This document shows, in pieces, positions 6,728-14,067 of a DNA stretch of 64,000 nucleotides. Position numbers and translations under genes: made by a program. Position 1 is the first letter of the stretch. The number at the start of each line of letters is the position of its first letter. The stretch lies in contig CAYTUV010000014.1 in NCBI GenBank assembly GCA_964441505.1, positions 1-64,000 of the forward strand. The letters run 5' to 3'. The DNA is from Fen-1258 sp964441505. Its GTDB lineage: Bacteria > Bacteroidota > Ignavibacteria > Ignavibacteriales > Melioribacteraceae. Below the pieces are notes generated by a model. The model did not search any database. It had not been told where the DNA came from and was given only the letters and a program-made list of their open reading frames with translations.

Positions 6728-8206
6728 CTAAATAATAGCAGCAATTCTTCTGAAGTGATATCCATAAACTACTAAAGTCATAGCAAGCGAAAACTTTTTA
6801 GGATATTTGAAAAAACTATAGACAAGCGTTTGCCAGAAATATCTCCTTCCTTCTTCAAGAATGCCAATAAGCCAAAGTAATTTTATAAAAGCTTTGATTT
6901 CGGCAAAAGTCAGCATTTGCGATTTCCAATGAGGGACAGTGTATTCATCCAAAAATAATTTTACACGTTTGTAATATTCCTGAGGTGAATAGATAGTATG
7001 GATGATTTTTGAATATCCGGCGATGAGATCACGATAGTTCATCTTCGGAATGAAATTAGTTGCGCCGTCCATATTGTTTCCGCTCCATCCTTCCAAAAGA
7101 CGGTTTTCTTTTTTAAGACGGTTAAATAGATGAGTTCCGCTCGGCGCATTTAATAATCCAACCATTGCCGCTGCTATGCCGCTTTTGCGGATAAAATTAA
7201 TCTGTTGATTAAATATATCCGGCGGGTCGTGATCGAAACCAATTATAAATCCAGCCGAGACTACCATTCCATGTTGCTGCAGTTTTTTCACCGAAAGAAC
7301 CAAATCTCTTCTTTGATTTTGAGCTTTGCCGCACTCAGTTAAGCTTTCATCGTTTGGAGTTTCAATGCCGACGAAGATGCTGTAGAATCCGGCGTCTACC
7401 ATAAGAGTCATTAATTCTTCATCATCGGCAAGATTGATTGAAACTTCCGTAAGAAAGTGGAAAGGATATTTTTTCTCTTTCAGCCAAGAAATTATTGCTG
7501 GAAGAATCTCATCTTTCAATTTTCTTTTATTGCCTATAAAATTATCATCTACCACAGAAATATCACCTCTGTAACCCAATTCATATAACCGGTTAAGTTC
7601 TCTCAGGTATTGTTCTTTGCTTTTTGTCCGGGGGGTTCTGCCATTCAACATGGTAATACTGCAAAATTCGCAGTCGTAAGGACAGCCCCGCGAGTATTGA
7701 AGACTCATAGAAGCATATTTTTTCATATCCAAAAGTTCCCACATCGGCATAGGTGCAAGTGATATATTAGGAAATTCAGCTGTAGTATACAAAGGTTTTG
7801 GAATTCCATTTTCCAGATCGAATAAAAACTGCGGTAGAGTGATCTCTGCTTCGTTGAGAACAAAATGATCTATACCCAAAAAATCCTGATGCTGAGTTGT
7901 AAATAATGGTCCTCCTGCAACTATTTTGGTGCCAAGTTTATTACACTGCCGGACAATTTCTTTCACCGAATGAGCGTGAACATTCATAGCGCTTAGAAAG
8001 ATGTAATCTGCCCATAGCAGATCTGCATCATTAAGCTTGGATACATTCAGATCTATCAATTTCTTCTCCCACTTTTGAGGAAGCATTGCAGCTACTGTAA
8101 TTAATCCCAATGGGGGCTCAGCCGATTTTTTGGAGACGAATTTTAAAGCATCCTTAAAGCTCCAAAAAGTTGAGGGTGTTTCCGGATAAACAAACAATAT
8201 CTTCAT
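6728..8206 (-). CDS. B12-binding radical SAM protein with DUF4070-like C-terminus
   Basis: About 492 residues from the ATG at 8206; the open frame extends to 8266, but MKILFVYPE is the family start and has GCGAGG just upstream. Residues 1-150 form a cobalamin-binding-like Rossmann domain (SAEPPLGLITVAAMLP). The radical SAM core has the cluster motif CPYDCEFCSI (CX3CX2C), followed by DDNFIGNK and FVGIETPND. The C-terminal region, including NFIPKMNYRDLIAGY, matches the DUF4070 extension of methyltransferase/cyclase-like class B radical SAM proteins. It would bind a 4Fe-4S cluster and SAM in the cytoplasm; the substrate is unknown. It is monocistronic, with no biosynthetic cluster around it. Confidence 0.85.
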   Translation of the reverse strand: MKILFVYPETPSTFWSFKDALKFVSKKSAEPPLGLITVAAMLPQKWEKKLIDLNVSKLNDADLLWADYIFLSAMNVHAHSVKEIVRQCNKLGTKIVAGGPLFTTQHQDFLGIDHFVLNEAEITLPQFLFDLENGIPKPLYTTAEFPNISLAPMPMWELLDMKKYASMSLQYSRGCPYDCEFCSITMLNGRTPRTKSKEQYLRELNRLYELGYRGDISVVDDNFIGNKRKLKDEILPAIISWLKEKKYPFHFLTEVSINLADDEELMTLMVDAGFYSIFVGIETPNDESLTECGKAQNQRRDLVLSVKKLQQHGMVVSAGFIIGFDHDPPDIFNQQINFIRKSGIAAAMVGLLNAPSGTHLFNRLKKENRLLEGWSGNNMDGATNFIPKMNYRDLIAGYSKIIHTIYSPQEYYKRVKLFLDEYTVPHWKSQMLTFAEIKAFIKLLWLIGILEEGRRYFWQTLVYSFFKYPKKFSLAMTLVVYGYHFRRIAAII

Positions 8207-8348
8207 TATAAACCTCGCAGGAATAATGTCTGGTGAAAAAAATCCCTTATTGAAAGAGTTATACAATAATCACTTAATTGTGTTAGTATTATGCTGATAT
8301 TTTTATTGTATGTTTGTAAAAGAAGTGTAAAAAACAGAAGAGAAATAT

Positions 8349-8378
8349 TTGACAATTGATTTTAATAGATCATATTTG
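8349..8378 (+). promoter_or_regulatory. Possible promoter of the 8429 two-component operon
   Basis: TTGACA at 8349-8354 is followed after 18 nt by TATTTG at 8373-8378, in the AT-rich gap between two divergent genes. TTGACA is a consensus -35 element; the downstream box partly resembles the TTTG-type -7 element of Bacteroidota. This is pattern matching only; a transcription start has not been seen. Confidence 0.3.
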
Positions 8379-8428
8379 TGTCGGAATGAAATTTATATTT
8401 ATGCATTCTTAACAATCAGAAATGCTGG

Positions 8429-9454
8429 ATGAAGAAAAGCCGTTCACAGCTGCTTTTAGTGCTGGCATATATATTTGCCCAATTTGCATGGCTTGGTCTG
8501 CTGGGACTCTGGATTTACTGGTACGTATCCAATTATTTAATCATCAAACAGGTTGGCGACAAGCTTTCCCCCCAGATAGTTATTGACAGCCCGAACGTTC
8601 TGATTTTTGTCGGCGGTATTATTCTGATTATGGCTTTAGCGACTGCGTTGTTTTTTATTTTCCGCAATCTTACTGTTCAGTTGAAACTTACAAGGCTGTA
8701 TGATAATTTTATCGCAAACGTAACACACGAATTGAAATCCCCGCTCGCGTCGATCCAGTTATATCTTGAAACACTTCACTCGAAAGACGTTCCGGCAAAT
8801 AAACAGAAAGAATTTTACGGTCTGATGTTAAGAGATTCGAAGCGGCTGAAAAAACTTATCAACTCTATTCTGGAGATATCGCGACTTGAGAAAAAAAGAA
8901 TTGCTCACAATTTTCATATTTATAACGCTGACGAGGTTATCCGTCAACTCATAAAAGATTCGGTTGAACAATTCAGACTTCAGGATGATGCAGTGAATGT
9001 ACTCGGGGAGGCGCCATGTAAATGTGTTATTGATAAAGATGCTATGCAAATAGTCTTTGATAACCTTACCGATAATGCTATAAAGTATTCAATGAATCTG
9101 GCTGAAATTGCCATTACACTCTCATGTGCAAAAAAATATGTGATTATTGAATTTGCAGATAAAGGAATTGGAATTGGGCAGAAAAATCATAAAAAAATTT
9201 TTTACAAATTTCAGAGAATTGATAATAAAAATATACCAAACGTAAAAGGTACCGGACTAGGACTGTATTGGGTGAAAGAGATTGTAAAATTTCACGGCGG
9301 TAAAATTTCTGCTTTTAGTGAAGGTTTGAACAAAGGAACTGCTTTTAAAATTGAATTACCGATCTACCAATCATCAAAAAGGTTTTATATAAACAGATTG
9401 CTGCGACAAACAGCCAGAAAACAAAAAATGCTGGAAAAAGAAGATGGAGAATAA
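8429..9454 (+). CDS. Sensor histidine kinase
   Basis: A 341-residue membrane kinase. Two transmembrane helices are predicted at about residues 9-38 and 56-79, enclosing a very short extracytoplasmic loop of about 17 residues, so it probably senses something within the membrane or through a partner. There is no clear HAMP domain. The H-box is VTHELKSPLASIQ with phospho-acceptor His100. The ATPase domain shows the N-box DNLTDNAIKYS, G1 FADKGIGIG, the F-box FYKFQRI and G2 GTGLGLYWVKEIV. It overlaps the response regulator gene by 11 nt, so the two are translationally coupled and presumably cognate. The kinase gene comes first, the reverse of the commoner order. Confidence 0.9.
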   Translation: MKKSRSQLLLVLAYIFAQFAWLGLLGLWIYWYVSNYLIIKQVGDKLSPQIVIDSPNVLIFVGGIILIMALATALFFIFRNLTVQLKLTRLYDNFIANVTHELKSPLASIQLYLETLHSKDVPANKQKEFYGLMLRDSKRLKKLINSILEISRLEKKRIAHNFHIYNADEVIRQLIKDSVEQFRLQDDAVNVLGEAPCKCVIDKDAMQIVFDNLTDNAIKYSMNLAEIAITLSCAKKYVIIEFADKGIGIGQKNHKKIFYKFQRIDNKNIPNVKGTGLGLYWVKEIVKFHGGKISAFSEGLNKGTAFKIELPIYQSSKRFYINRLLRQTARKQKMLEKEDGE

Positions 9455-10184
9455 TCCTTTTAGTGGTAGAAGAATTTTACTCGTTGAGGACGAAGAAACT
9501 CTCGCGGTAGGCCTTGAGTATAATCTGACCGATGAAGGCTATATTATAGATTGGGTAAAAAACGGACGCAAAGCTTTGGAGTATTTCGAAGCCAATAATT
9601 ATGATTTAATAATTCTTGATATAATGCTTCCTTACTATAATGGTTTTGAAATTGCCGAGCGGGTACGCACAAAAGCACCCCAAATGCCGCTGCTGATGTT
9701 GACGGCTAGAACTAACGCAGAGGACAAGGTGAGGGGTCTTGAGGTAGGAGCCGATGACTATTTAACAAAACCGTTCAACCTTCAGGAACTATTATTACGT
9801 GTTAAAGGAATGTTGAGACGGAAAATGTGGTATCAATCATCAACTGAGATTGAACCGCTATATCGGTTTGGTAATAACTCTGTGAATTTTGAAAATCTTA
9901 ATTGTACAAACGGATTGAAAAAATTTGTTTTAACTCAACGGGAGGCGATGGTTCTAAAATACATGATTGAGAAAAAAGGGAAGATTGTTTCCAGAAAAGA
10001 ACTTCTGGAAAACGTATGGCATCTCAGTTCTGAGGTTGAAACCAGAACGATCGATAATTTTATGTCACGGCTTCGTAAATACTTTGAACCGGATCCCGAA
10101 CACCCGGTCTATTTCAAAAGCGTACGGAGTGCGGGCTACACTTTTAACAATGAATTGGATGATAAAACACCACACTCCTTGTGA
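9444..10184 (+). CDS. OmpR-family response regulator
   Basis: A 246-residue regulator. The receiver domain (residues 9-125) has the acidic pocket VEDEE at 14-18, phospho-acceptor Asp59 in LIILDIMLP, the conserved Thr in MLTART and Lys in LTKPFN. The C-terminal winged helix, about residues 145-240, includes LTQREAMVLKYMIEKKGKIVSRKELLENVW and the recognition segment RTIDNFMSRLRKYF. It is the presumed partner of the kinase at 8429-9454. Its targets cannot be told from the window. A palindromic miniature repeat begins 4 nt after its stop and could act as its terminator. Confidence 0.9.
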   Translation: MENNPFSGRRILLVEDEETLAVGLEYNLTDEGYIIDWVKNGRKALEYFEANNYDLIILDIMLPYYNGFEIAERVRTKAPQMPLLMLTARTNAEDKVRGLEVGADDYLTKPFNLQELLLRVKGMLRRKMWYQSSTEIEPLYRFGNNSVNFENLNCTNGLKKFVLTQREAMVLKYMIEKKGKIVSRKELLENVWHLSSEVETRTIDNFMSRLRKYFEPDPEHPVYFKSVRSAGYTFNNELDDKTPHSL

Positions 10185-10187
10185 ATA

Positions 10188-10283
10188 TTAAGGGTACTTC
10201 TAAAAACTATCTTTTGTAAATATTTAACGCAGAGAAAAAGCAAAGTTCGCAAAGGATATTGAGGTTTTTAGAACTGCCCTTAA
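10188..10283. repeat. Miniature inverted-repeat element (96 bp)
   Basis: TTAAGGG at 10188 plus TTCTAAAAAC at 10198-10207 recur in inverted orientation at 10261-10283, giving imperfect 23-bp terminal repeats with 5 or so mismatches. The interior has CGCAGAGAAAAAGCAAAGTTCGC, a phrase of the kind found in short dispersed repeats. It has no coding capacity. The right repeat overlaps the stop codon of the FmdB gene. It may be a MITE, and it lies between two convergent genes, where a hairpin could also end transcription. Confidence 0.55.
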
Positions 10284-10525
10284 TTCAACCCGCACATTCC
10301 GTTAGCGCAGCCACCGCCAAATGATGGTACACCGCAGCTGCCGTCAGAACATCGAGAACCACTATCGTAGGATGATCCTATTGAAGCGCTGAACGATGAA
10401 AGAAGTTTTTTGTGATTCTTCGACTGACACTCCGGACAAATAACCTCTTCAAGATTCGTTGATGATTTGTGCAGCACTTCGAATTTCTTGTTGCAGTCGT
10501 TACATTTGTATTCAAAAATTGGCAT
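10280..10525 (-). CDS. FmdB-family zinc ribbon protein
   Basis: An 81-residue protein beginning MPIFEYKCNDCNKKFEVL, the invariant FmdB/putative regulatory protein start, with zinc-ribbon cysteines C8 and C11 and then CPEC near residues 35-38. The tail is rich in Gly, Ser and Cys (SRCSDGSCG, GGGCANGMCG), which is usual for this family. Function is not established; FmdB was first described beside formamidase genes as a possible regulator. AAAGGAG lies just upstream of the ATG. Its stop codon is embedded in the terminal repeat of the miniature element at 10188-10283. Confidence 0.85.
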   Translation of the reverse strand: MPIFEYKCNDCNKKFEVLHKSSTNLEEVICPECQSKNHKKLLSSFSASIGSSYDSGSRCSDGSCGVPSFGGGCANGMCGLN

Positions 10526-10544
10526 TTGTTTCTCCTTTTATTCC

Positions 10545-10642
10545 GTCATGCTGAACGACCTTCCTGCCGACAGGCGCGAGTGAAGCATCTCAATTACTAA
10601 ATGTGAGATTCTTTACCCGATTATTATCGGATTCAGAATGAC
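10545..10642. repeat. Short GTCAT-type inverted repeat element
   Basis: GTCATGCTGAAC at 10545 and TTCAGAATGAC ending at 10642 are near-perfect inverted ends. The interior carries GTGAAGCATCTC and GAGATTCTTTACCCG, which can also pair in part. It is non-coding and fills the gap between two same-strand genes. Elements with GTCATTCTGA-like ends are dispersed in many Bacteroidota and Chlorobi-group genomes, and this one resembles the elements at 25381-25521 and 30254-30450 in style. Confidence 0.5.
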
Positions 10643-10651
10643 AGATCTTAT

Positions 10652-11355
10652 TTATATTACTTGTGTAGTTATATTTCCTATATTCTCGATACTTGCTTCG
10701 ATCTTATCACCTTGTACAACACGGCTTATACCTTCCGGTGTCCCTGTAAATATTAAATCTCCTTTTTCCAGTGTCATTCTGGCAGAAATATATTTAATTA
10801 TTTCAACGGGAGAAAAGATCATGTTCTTGAGAGAAGAATTTTGTTTAACGACTCCATTAACAGCGAGCGATATTTTTTCATCACCTTTGAATTGATAATC
10901 CTTTTTAGTGAAACTCTAAGTGCAGAGCATCCTCGGGTNNNNNNNNNNTTTTTCAAAACTACATCTGTAAGCACTGCCGCGGTATCAAAACATTTGGCTA
11001 ATGTCCATGGATTCCCCTTTGTCTTGAGTTCAAATTGAAGATCTCGCAAAGTCATATCCAGACCTAAAGTATAGCCATGAATCGAGTTTCCGGCAGTCTC
11101 ATCAGTTGCGTTTTTAACATCATCACCAATATAAAGAACAAGCTCAACTTCATGTTGTAAATTTTCGGAATAAGAAGGATGAACAACCGATTCACCTGAA
11201 AAGATAACATTCGATGCCGGTTTTAGAAAAATTATTGGAAATTCAGGAATGTCATTTCCCAGTTCTTTTGCATGTGCCGCATAATTACGCCCGACACAAA
11301 CAAGTTTGCCTATTGGCACTCTTTCTTCGCTGTTTTTGAATTTAATAAATTTCAT
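10652..11355 (-). CDS. Fumarylacetoacetate hydrolase family protein, split by an assembly gap
   Basis: The N-terminal part, from the ATG at 11355, reads GKLVCVGRNYAAHAKELGND, PEFPIIFLKPASNVI, EVELVLYIGDD and GYTLGLDMTLRDLQ: the FAH-family fold with its metal-binding acidic residues. The frame reaches a run of ten N at 10939-10948. Beyond it, in another frame, the protein resumes as KDYQFKGDEKISLAVNG and YISARMTLEKGDLIFTGTPEGISRV, ending at 10652. Members act as hydrolases or decarboxylases on 2,4-dioxo acids such as acylpyruvates. The gene is probably intact in the organism. About 30 bases beside the gap contain an in-frame TAG (10916-10918) and may be misassembled. Confidence 0.8.
10939..10948. 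other. Assembly gap (run of N)
   Basis: Ten undetermined bases. The number is probably a placeholder, because the FAH-family reading frame before and after does not join in phase. It shows that the sequence is a scaffolded draft. Confidence 0.99.
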
Positions 11356-11463
11356 TCTGCCTCGTTAGATGAAGATAATTTGCAAAAGATTCAATTTGCC
11401 CGGTACTAGATACTTGATACTATAAAATAAATATCCATTCTAAATCAGCATTCAGAATCATGC

Positions 11464-12717
11464 TCAGGTTTTCTGTTGTTTCTTTTTCGCTGCAGGAAAA
11501 AGAATATTATTAAGTATTAATCTGTATCCGGGAGAATTTTTAAATAAGTTCAAATCAGTTGGCGGATCACCGACTGCATGCTGGTAATCTTCCGGATCGT
11601 GACCCCCATAAAATGTAAATGTACCTCGTCCATAGTTACCATGAATGTATTTAATCTGATCAGTTCCCGCGCGTTGGCCTAAAATGTAAACCGAGTTCTT
11701 GATAAATTTTTTATGAAACATGGTTGTCTGCCCCATGAATCCGTGAACTACATTTACATGGTTCTGCGTAAGCATTGTTGGAACGGGATCGTATTTGGCA
11801 GAGAAGTCGAAAAGTGTGAAATAATCATTACGCTGATCGCCTATCTCCAACAACGGAACATCAATATCGCTGTATTCGTAGATCAAAGGATTCATTTCCA
11901 GCTTGAAACCCTCAAAGGCAAGAGTATTATTAAAATCCAGATTCTCCTGTGCGTTGAGATCAGAAGGGTCTCCGTCATACATTCTATCGACGATATCAAT
12001 TGTTGCAGCAGCCAAAGCAATGTCATATGAATCGGTTGCCGAGCACATGGCAAAAAGAAAGCCGCCTTGACCGACATAATTCTTAATTGTTTGAACAACA
12101 GATTTTTCCATCTCGGAAACTTTTTTATATCCTAGTTTCTTGGCTTCGTTTTCATAAAGCATTTGTTGCTCAAGATACCATTGAGCTCCGCTGAATGATG
12201 CGTAGAATTTTCCATATTGCCCTGTGAAATCTTCATGGTGGGAATGGAGCCAATCATATTTTTCTAAATCCCCGCGTAAAATTTCTTCAACCCAGATTTT
12301 ATCATATGGTACTTCTGCGTAATCCATTGCAAGCGTTACCGCATCATCCCAGGGCTGAAATCCCGGTGGAATGTAGACGGCAATTTTTGGTGCCTTTTCA
12401 AGTCTTACAACTTCCATATTCTGATCTTCACTCTGAACAAGCGAATAAATCTGCACTGCTTCCTGATTTGATAGAGGTTGAAAAGCCACTCCTTTTATTC
12501 TGCATTTCATTGCAAGTTGCTCTGAGTAATCGAACATGAATGAGCCGCTCCGATAGTTAAGCAGCCAATCAGCAGTTGCACCCTCTTCTAGGGCGTTGAA
12601 AGTTATTCCGTAAGCTTTAAGGTGGTCAGTCTGAGTGAGATCCATATGGATGAGCAACTTTGTTTGTGCAAGCAAGGAAGAAGCAATGAGAAAGAGTATG
12701 GAAATTGTTTTATTCAT
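11464..12717 (-). CDS. Secreted protein of a Bacteroidota/Chlorobi-group family (often labelled asparagine synthetase B)
   Basis: A protein of about 417 residues starting at MNKTISILFLIASSLLAQ, a clear signal peptide; the open frame extends to 12765, but the clpX terminator at 12753-12791 lies over that extension, so 12717 is the better start. It begins LLIHMDLTQTDHLKAYGITFNAL and has the segments APKIAVYIPPGFQPWDDAVTLAMDYAEVPYDKIW and GGFLFAMCSATDSYDIA, with an alpha/beta look like class I amidotransferase folds. Similar proteins carry the label asparagine synthetase B in some annotations, but I see no N-terminal Cys nucleophile nor PP-loop synthetase domain, so that function is not supported. 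Role unknown, probably periplasmic. Confidence 0.65.
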   Translation of the reverse strand: MNKTISILFLIASSLLAQTKLLIHMDLTQTDHLKAYGITFNALEEGATADWLLNYRSGSFMFDYSEQLAMKCRIKGVAFQPLSNQEAVQIYSLVQSEDQNMEVVRLEKAPKIAVYIPPGFQPWDDAVTLAMDYAEVPYDKIWVEEILRGDLEKYDWLHSHHEDFTGQYGKFYASFSGAQWYLEQQMLYENEAKKLGYKKVSEMEKSVVQTIKNYVGQGGFLFAMCSATDSYDIALAAATIDIVDRMYDGDPSDLNAQENLDFNNTLAFEGFKLEMNPLIYEYSDIDVPLLEIGDQRNDYFTLFDFSAKYDPVPTMLTQNHVNVVHGFMGQTTMFHKKFIKNSVYILGQRAGTDQIKYIHGNYGRGTFTFYGGHDPEDYQHAVGDPPTDLNLFKNSPGYRLILNNILFPAAKKKQQKT

Positions 12718-12752
12718 TTTTAATTTTTCTATCAACATAGTTAAAATAAAAC

Positions 12753-12791
12753 CGGCTTGATCCATATTTAATTTCGAAATGAATCAAGCCG
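12753..12791 (-). terminator. Rho-independent terminator after clpX
   Basis: CGGCTTGAT (12753-12761) pairs perfectly with ATCAAGCCG (12783-12791). Read on the minus strand, the 9-bp stem is followed by GGTTTTATTTT. It sits 22 nt after the clpX stop, so it ends the trm112-like/oxidase/TPR/clpX transcript. It lies before the ATG at 12717 of the next gene and argues against the longer start of that gene. Confidence 0.75.
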
Positions 12792-12813
12792 AAAAAGATA
12801 AATCGAATTTTGC

Positions 12814-14067
12814 TTATGCTGTCTTTCTGTCGCTTTCAATATAAACCGGTTTTTCGCCGTTAATTACGGTATCACGTGTAACCAGACATTTATCAATGTT
12901 CTCTTTTGTCGGGAGTTCATACATAATATCGAGAAGAATTCCTTCCACAATTGAACGAAGTGCACGCGCACCGGTTTTTCTTTCGATCGCTTTTTTTACA
13001 ATCTCTTCTAATGCAAGCTGATCAAAATTCAGTTCAACGCCCTCCATCATAAATAATTTCTGGTACTGTTTAATAATGGCGTTCTTCGGCTCTGTGAGTA
13101 TATTCTTCATTGCTTTGTCAGAAAGTGAAGAGAGAGGCGCAATAATCGGCAAACGGCCAACGAGCTCGGGGATTAATCCGTACCGGACTAAATCTTCCGG
13201 CTGAACTTTTTGAATTAGATTATCTCTTTCCGTTTCGGAAGGATTTGAAATGTTAGTATCAAATCCAATCGTGCTTTTGTTAATTCGGGAAGCAATTATT
13301 GAATCAACACCATCAAAAGCTCCGCCGCAAATAAACAGAATGTTTTTTGTATTAATGTTTATTAAACTTTGTTCAGGGTGTTTTCTTCCGCCTCGTGGTG
13401 GTACGCCGGCAACCGTTCCTTCTAATATTTTAAGAAGTGCCTGCTGAACACCTTCACCGGAAACATCACGCGTTATTGAGGTGCTTTCGCTTTTCCGTGC
13501 AATCTTGTCAATCTCATCTATGTAAACAATTCCTTTTTGTGCTTTTTCCAAATTGTAATCGGCAGCCTGAAGTAAGCGGACGAGGACAGTTTCAACGTCG
13601 TCTCCAACATAACCCGCCTCGGTTAATGTTGTGGCATCTGCAATCGCGAAAGGAACATCAAGAATTCGTGCCAACGTCTGAGCCAGCAGAGTTTTTCCAA
13701 CTCCGGTCTGTCCCATAAGAAGAATATTGCTTTTCTCAATTTCTATTTCATCCATATCAAAGAGGGATGTGGATGCATTGACCCGCTTGTAATGATTATA
13801 AACAGCAACCGCCAGAACTTTTTTTGCTTTATCCTGATCAATTACATATTCGTCCAGACTCCTCTTTATCATATCGGGAGTAAGTGAAGAGTGATACGTT
13901 TCTTTTTTAGGAAAAGAGGTAATATTATTTTTTAAAATATCTACACTGGTTTTAATACAAATATCGCAAATGTAAACATCGGGACCAGCGACCATTGATG
14001 TAACTTCGCTTCCATCCCTTCCGCAAAAGGAACATTTAACAGTGCGTGGTTCTCTTGTATCGCTCAT
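12814..14067 (-). CDS. clpX: ATP-dependent Clp protease ATP-binding subunit ClpX
   Basis: A 417-residue AAA+ unfoldase with the N-terminal zinc-binding domain (CSFCGRDGSEV, then CDIC; four cysteines), Walker A GQTGVGKTLLAQTLA near residue 118, Walker B IVYIDEIDKIA, the pore loop region GYVGDDVE, the IGF loop STIGFDTN for ClpP docking, and sensor-2 GARALR. It unfolds tagged proteins and feeds them to ClpP in the cytoplasm. No clpP is adjacent, which is common outside the tig-clpP-clpX arrangement. The ATG overlaps the TPR gene stop by 4 nt (ATGA), so it is translationally coupled as the last gene of a four-gene operon. Confidence 0.97.
   Translation of the reverse strand: MSDTREPRTVKCSFCGRDGSEVTSMVAGPDVYICDICIKTSVDILKNNITSFPKKETYHSSLTPDMIKRSLDEYVIDQDKAKKVLAVAVYNHYKRVNASTSLFDMDEIEIEKSNILLMGQTGVGKTLLAQTLARILDVPFAIADATTLTEAGYVGDDVETVLVRLLQAADYNLEKAQKGIVYIDEIDKIARKSESTSITRDVSGEGVQQALLKILEGTVAGVPPRGGRKHPEQSLININTKNILFICGGAFDGVDSIIASRINKSTIGFDTNISNPSETERDNLIQKVQPEDLVRYGLIPELVGRLPIIAPLSSLSDKAMKNILTEPKNAIIKQYQKLFMMEGVELNFDQLALEEIVKKAIERKTGARALRSIVEGILLDIMYELPTKENIDKCLVTRDTVINGEKPVYIESDRKTA

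Noticed and set aside
10652..11355. FAH-family gene as a true frameshift pseudogene
   Set aside because: The frame change coincides with a run of N of arbitrary length, so an assembly artefact is the simpler explanation.
11464..12717. Annotation as asparagine synthetase B
   Set aside because: The protein has a signal peptide and lacks an N-terminal Cys nucleophile and a PP-loop ATP-binding motif, so the enzyme name is not supported.
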